Part shown: piece after piece, positions 60,664 to 64,000 of the stretch
Layout of the letters: every line of letters begins with the position of its first letter
How positions within the stretch are numbered: position 1 is the first letter of the stretch
DNA from: Klebsiella grimontii
Lineage (GTDB): Bacteria > Pseudomonadota > Gammaproteobacteria > Enterobacterales > Enterobacteriaceae
Assembly (NCBI RefSeq): GCF_900200035.1
Contig: NZ_FZTC01000029.1
Span: forward strand, 1-64,000
Direction: 5' to 3'
Length of the DNA: 64,000 bases
Translations under genes and position numbers: made by a program
The notes under the pieces: model-generated
What the model was told of the DNA's origin: nothing
The model's database searches: none
What the model saw: only the letters and a program-made list of their open reading frames with translations

Positions 60664-60691
60664 AAAAAGGGGCGCGGTATGCCCCTTTTTT
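60664..60691. terminator. bidirectional terminator between RES gene and putative antitoxin gene
   Basis: AAAAAGGGGC-GCGGTAT-GCCCCTTTTTT: 10-bp stem, 7-nt loop, followed by T-runs in both directions. It sits in the 37-bp gap between the two convergent stop codons. Confidence 0.85.
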
Positions 60692-60698
60692 CTTAATC

Positions 60699-61340
60699 TC
60701 AGCTGGCAACATGGCTGCCGAATAGTCGTGCGGCCCGAACGGCCAGGGCCAGTTCATCTTCAGCTGCGCCATCAGTCAGGATCTGGACGGGTGTTTTGGT
60801 TTGCTCATCGCTGACCGCAATCGGTGCTTTGAAAACCTCCAGCCGCAACACCGGATGGGTATTTTCATCGAATGCGTCCATGATGTCTTTAAATCCAGGT
60901 CTCAGACCTTTATCAGTAAACTGGAAGACCGGGAACATAAAGTCACCGTTTTGCTTAAAGGCCAGAAGCTGATTCTTCTTCACCCGGATGTTCACTGCCT
61001 GTCGGGTAATCCCCAGTATGTCAGCCACATCATTGACTTTAAGGGTGCCGCCCATTTCCTGAAGGCTTCTGTAAAAAGCTTCCAGATTTTCACGACGGCG
61101 ATGAACCTTACGCATTTCATACTCAGATGCGCGCGTTTTCTGCTGCATTTGCACAGAGTACAGCAACTGCATCAATGAGCCATCATCCAGTGTGATCGCT
61201 TCCATGGCCTGAGATTTGTCCTCAAACTCTGGCATCAGAGACAGTGCAATATTGTTTATTCTTTTCAGTAAATTAAGCTGAAAATCTGTCAGGTTACCAG
61301 TAGTGTCTGGTAGTTTTTCCGCTGTGGTGTTTTTGTACAT
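60699..61340 (-). CDS. putative antitoxin/regulator with HTH and MbcA/ParS-like C-terminus
   Basis: 213 aa. ATG 61340 (MYKNTTAEKLPDTTGNLTDF) has GGAGGTGG upstream; the frame continues to 61391 without a site. NDVADILGITRQAVNIRVKK (about 109-128) is a helix-turn-helix. The C-terminus (VFKAPIAVSDEQ, then TPVQILTDGAAEDELALAVR) resembles the TPxxLLxxG block of the DUF2384 antitoxin domain that neutralises RES toxins. It faces the RES gene tail to tail. The antitoxin role is inferred from this domain and the pairing. Confidence 0.62.
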   Translation of the reverse strand: MYKNTTAEKLPDTTGNLTDFQLNLLKRINNIALSLMPEFEDKSQAMEAITLDDGSLMQLLYSVQMQQKTRASEYEMRKVHRRRENLEAFYRSLQEMGGTLKVNDVADILGITRQAVNIRVKKNQLLAFKQNGDFMFPVFQFTDKGLRPGFKDIMDAFDENTHPVLRLEVFKAPIAVSDEQTKTPVQILTDGAAEDELALAVRAARLFGSHVAS

Positions 61341-61483
61341 AAGCCACCTCCATTTGACGATTATTATATATCCGTTTCGCGGAATGGTCAAACATAGGGA
61401 CTAGCGCCAGGAATTAGCCAGGTTCCAACTATCACGGAATGTCCGTATGATCGGTGTGATGAGAATAAACAGGATAAGCCGTT

Positions 61484-61843
61484 ATGTTTAAAAGCCTTGC
61501 CGAGTATCTGCAGTCTCAACGAGACAGGGAGGAAGCACAGAAACGTAAACTAAACCTGTTAAAGCGTACCGTAAGGAATGGTGAGGCGGGAGAAATAATC
61601 GCAGGACTGATTGACCTCGGTTCAGTTGGTGTGGATTTTAAAAAAACGACGACCGATTACATCTGTGAGTACTTTGCATCCGCCCGTTCTATTGATGTGT
61701 TAGTGGTCATGCTATTTCTCAATATGAAGCATCCCCTCTCCGATGGAGCAATAAAAAAAGCCTATGCAAGGCAAACCGACTGCGAAGATTCGAGGTCTGC
61801 TTATATAGGCCTGATAGTGGACACTATGGATAAACGCCGGTAA
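61484..61843 (+). CDS. hypothetical protein (119 aa)
   Basis: MFKSLAEYLQSQRDREEAQK; basic helical start, then a compact helical domain (IIAGLIDLGSVGVDFKKTTT). It is divergent from the putative antitoxin and convergent with the 199-aa gene. No motif recognised. Confidence 0.58.
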   Translation: MFKSLAEYLQSQRDREEAQKRKLNLLKRTVRNGEAGEIIAGLIDLGSVGVDFKKTTTDYICEYFASARSIDVLVVMLFLNMKHPLSDGAIKKAYARQTDCEDSRSAYIGLIVDTMDKRR

Positions 61844-61858
61844 CCCCACAATCCTCCG

Positions 61859-62458
61859 CTAACTGGCGTCTCCTTTTTTCCTTAGAAAGGCCATACTGAC
61901 CTCGTCACGCAAAACAGAAACGGTCTTAAGTGCTGCCTCAAGTCTCGATGCAGCCAGATCAAGCTCGTTCCCGTACCAGGTCAAGGCCTCAGTATCCATG
62001 CCTTTTGTTTCAATGGTCGGAGGTAGCTCAAGCAGTTCGGGTTTTTTCTGCTTTAACGAGAACAAATTCATTTCATCAATAGTATTGAACTCACCAACGA
62101 TGCTTTCTTCATAGTCCGGTCGCTGAGACTGTACCACCAGCCTGAAGGGAGGTTCGTTAGAATACATGAAAATGGGTTGCTGACGTGTAAAAATCCATTT
62201 TGCCTGGGCGTCGTGGGCTAGGACACAAGCCTCTTCGTAAGTTCCTGCATTTCCAAGCACCGATGAGCGGTCCCACGCTCCACCGTTGAGACACCTGACC
62301 GTAATTGAGCCGTCTGGTTTAGTGATCCCATAAGGATGATCCCACCATTCATCCAGCTGTTTTTTGCTTCGTTCACTGTTAGGGGTGTCATCAAAATTGG
62401 CCGGAAGTTTTGGGTCAAGTGGTATCTGAGATGGCATACGTTTATCCGTTTTCACCAT
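61859..62458 (-). CDS. hypothetical protein (199 aa)
   Basis: MVKTDKRMPSQIPLDPKLPA; basic N-terminus, middle with ITKPDGSITVRCLNGGAWDR, helical and charged C-terminus. It ends 15 bp from the convergent 119-aa gene. Not recognised. Confidence 0.6.
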   Translation of the reverse strand: MVKTDKRMPSQIPLDPKLPANFDDTPNSERSKKQLDEWWDHPYGITKPDGSITVRCLNGGAWDRSSVLGNAGTYEEACVLAHDAQAKWIFTRQQPIFMYSNEPPFRLVVQSQRPDYEESIVGEFNTIDEMNLFSLKQKKPELLELPPTIETKGMDTEALTWYGNELDLAASRLEAALKTVSVLRDEVSMAFLRKKGDAS

Positions 62459-62561
62459 GTTGAGGCATAAAGCCGGACAGACGCGATACGATTACTGGTA
62501 GGTGCATCATGCCCGATAATGCCTAGACTTGAAAAATCATATATAACAGGGAACGGGAACA

Positions 62562-62870
62562 ATGCAAAAAAAATTGCTGATAATGTTGGTCTGTGCCACA
62601 GGCATTCTTTCAGGCTGTAAGGAGGAAGGTATCACCCCAACCGGCGAAGCATGTATGGGCACCGATAATGACAGTCTGGTAGAAGGTCTGGAGGGAAAAT
62701 GCCAGAAAGGCGATATCATTGCGACAAAACACCCGGCATATTTTTGTGATTTCAAAAGCGAGATTGCTTTAAATAATTACAACAGTGCGATATGTATTTA
62801 TACCGGTAAGCAAGCTGATGAACGGATTAAAGAAGCCGACAGCAGCTCAAGAAAAGACAGCAAACCTTAA
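62562..62870 (+). CDS. small lipoprotein (102 aa)
   Basis: Lipoprotein signal MQKKLLIMLVCATGILSGC with lipobox LSGC and predicted lipidated Cys19. Six further cysteines follow in the periplasmic part (EACMGT, GKCQKG, YFCDF, AICIY), likely forming disulfides, and a lysine/serine-rich tail. GGGAACGGGAAC precedes the ATG. Its stop overlaps the convergent HNH gene by 4 bp. Confidence 0.72.
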   Translation: MQKKLLIMLVCATGILSGCKEEGITPTGEACMGTDNDSLVEGLEGKCQKGDIIATKHPAYFCDFKSEIALNNYNSAICIYTGKQADERIKEADSSSRKDSKP

Positions 62871-63445
62871 CGCTGGTAAGCCTCCCTGTGCTCCAGAAAG
62901 TATGAAAGCTGGGGTTCCAGAGCTGCTGTGGCATCATAGACCTCAAACCAGAACACAACCGGTCTCTCTATGACCGTCACTAGCCCGAATCGTTGGGCGG
63001 TGCGGAAATTGACAGAATAGGCTTGAGCGCGTTCGGGCTGGTGGGCAATCTGTTTTCTGAATCCTTCAATCGTATACGTCGATTTAAACAGGTTACAGTG
63101 AGAGCATGAGGGATACAGGTTGTCGAGCTCATGCCGCTCCGGGTGAAATACACGTCCGTTAGAACGGACAAAATGAGAAACCCGACTCCCCTGAGGGGCC
63201 CGGACTATGTCAAAATCACGACGTACGGGCTCAACATGATCAGCATGCCAACCAGTCTCTTTCAGCTCACATGCGCAATACGCACAACGGCTTGCAAATT
63301 TAAGCCTAAGTTCAGCTCGCTGTGATTTTGTGATCTTAGTTTTAGGTTTGGTGGCTTTACCTGGCAAATCATCTTTATCTACGATGTTCTTGTGGGAGGG
63401 CGGCTCAACCAACTCCCCGCCCCTTTTGATTACTCTTTCAGCCAT
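62867..63445 (-). CDS. HNH endonuclease (zinc-type)
   Basis: 192 aa. C54AYC57 ... WHADHV (66-71) ... NLYPSCSHCN (109-118): two CxxC pairs for zinc and the D-H...N residues of the active site. HNH proteins of this size nick or cut DNA; target unknown. The first 40 residues are basic. An AAAGTAACTTT palindrome (63457-63467) lies 11 bp before the ATG. Confidence 0.88.
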   Translation of the reverse strand: MAERVIKRGGELVEPPSHKNIVDKDDLPGKATKPKTKITKSQRAELRLKFASRCAYCACELKETGWHADHVEPVRRDFDIVRAPQGSRVSHFVRSNGRVFHPERHELDNLYPSCSHCNLFKSTYTIEGFRKQIAHQPERAQAYSVNFRTAQRFGLVTVIERPVVFWFEVYDATAALEPQLSYFLEHREAYQR

Positions 63446-63497
63446 GACTACTCCAGAAAGTAACTTTTGGAATTACAGGTTTTTACTTACAGTAGCT

Positions 63498-63974
63498 TCA
63501 GTCTTTCGTTCCGCTAAAGCTTTTAAGATTAACGACAACATCCGCTTTTTGTTCTGGCTTAATGCCAAATTCATTTAGCATTCTCATTCTCAGATCCCAT
63601 CTCTCATCATGACACCAGTGTTTTATGTTATTAACACTAGCTTCGCCGTCGTTAATGAGATTTTCAAGCGGGACATCATTAGTTCCAGTAAAAAAATCTT
63701 CATTATCGCGGCCATTATATTTTTCGATATATTCCAGCAATTGCCTGTCAAGTATGCCAGCCCAGGTTTTAGGGAGCATTAGATAGCGATAAAAACAAAT
63801 AACAACAATAACCCCCACCCCCCATGAAATTAGTGCAATTAAACCTGACCGTGTTAGACAAAATAAAAATAAAGATAATAGCATCGGAGCGACAACTGTA
63901 GCAGCCCATAAAGGAGGGGGAGTATTATCCTCTATACGTAAACATGTAAATATAATCCACCAAAGCTTTTTCAT
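63498..63974 (-). CDS. membrane protein (158 aa)
   Basis: Two hydrophobic segments at about 24-40 and 42-64, then a soluble domain of about 95 residues rich in D/N/E (NEDFFTGTNDVPLENLINDG). TTAAAATG context at the start is weak. Upstream partner not visible because the window ends. Confidence 0.6.
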   Translation of the reverse strand: MKKLWWIIFTCLRIEDNTPPPLWAATVVAPMLLSLFLFCLTRSGLIALISWGVGVIVVICFYRYLMLPKTWAGILDRQLLEYIEKYNGRDNEDFFTGTNDVPLENLINDGEASVNNIKHWCHDERWDLRMRMLNEFGIKPEQKADVVVNLKSFSGTKD

Positions 63975-64000
63975 TTTAAGCTTAGTCAGTTTCTTTAAAT

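Overview
The window is part of a large, low-copy plasmid backbone from an enterobacterium, most likely of the Klebsiella/Enterobacter IncHI1B-like group. It has no rRNA, tRNA or housekeeping genes. It does have an iteron-type replication initiator with its origin, a ParB-like partition gene, a plasmid umuDC operon, a type IV-A CRISPR-Cas locus, an EcoRII-type restriction-modification pair, and about sixty small, closely packed genes of unknown function. The IncHI1B assignment is an inference from this gene combination; I could not run a replicon typing search.

Layout: 0.2-3 kb carries umuD-umuC under a LexA box and a small lipoprotein gene. From 3.2 to 9.2 kb lie a CRISPR array and csf2, csf3, dinG, csf5 and csf1, all on the minus strand, with no cas1/cas2 and no nuclease. 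This is a type IV-A interference module of the kind known to block competing plasmids. From 9.3 to 12.7 kb there is a small AAA+ ATPase, a block of small membrane and unknown proteins, and parB. From 12.7 to 30.8 kb there is a long minus-strand run of short, often ATGA-overlapping genes, including phage-accessory-like proteins, a DUF262 protein, a methyltransferase-fold protein, DUF5983 and DUF4942. From 31 to 34 kb lie the replication initiator gene, six iterons at 21-22 bp spacing, a DnaA box and outlying iterons. From 34 to 43 kb there is an unknown gene, a strongly structured non-coding segment, a 1127-aa unknown protein beside an N4/N6 DNA methyltransferase, and an XRE-like regulator.

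A 5.5-kb transposon (43,138-48,603) interrupts the backbone. It has about 166-bp terminal inverted repeats, TniA/TniB-like transposition genes and a serine resolvase. Its cargo is two integron gene cassettes with recognisable attC sites but no integrase: a chlorite-dismutase-family protein and a TauE/SafE exporter. Beyond it are a HigB/RelE-like toxin with an unfamiliar partner, a YfaE-like ferredoxin, a gene with a dnaX-type A-AAA-AAG frame break, convergent ecoRIIR and ecoRIIM, a RES-domain toxin convergent with its putative antitoxin, and an HNH endonuclease.

The most striking unexplained signal is an 11-bp palindrome, AAAGTWACTTT. It recurs about twenty times, almost always between genes and often just before a start codon, with a cluster of five upstream of parB. 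It looks like the binding site of a plasmid-wide regulator or partition protein. Other signals that stand out are the nested, mutually exclusive hairpins at 35.07-35.28 kb, the cassette-carrying transposon that sits exactly on a host stop codon, and a CRISPR spacer that reads like the 5' half of a tRNA.
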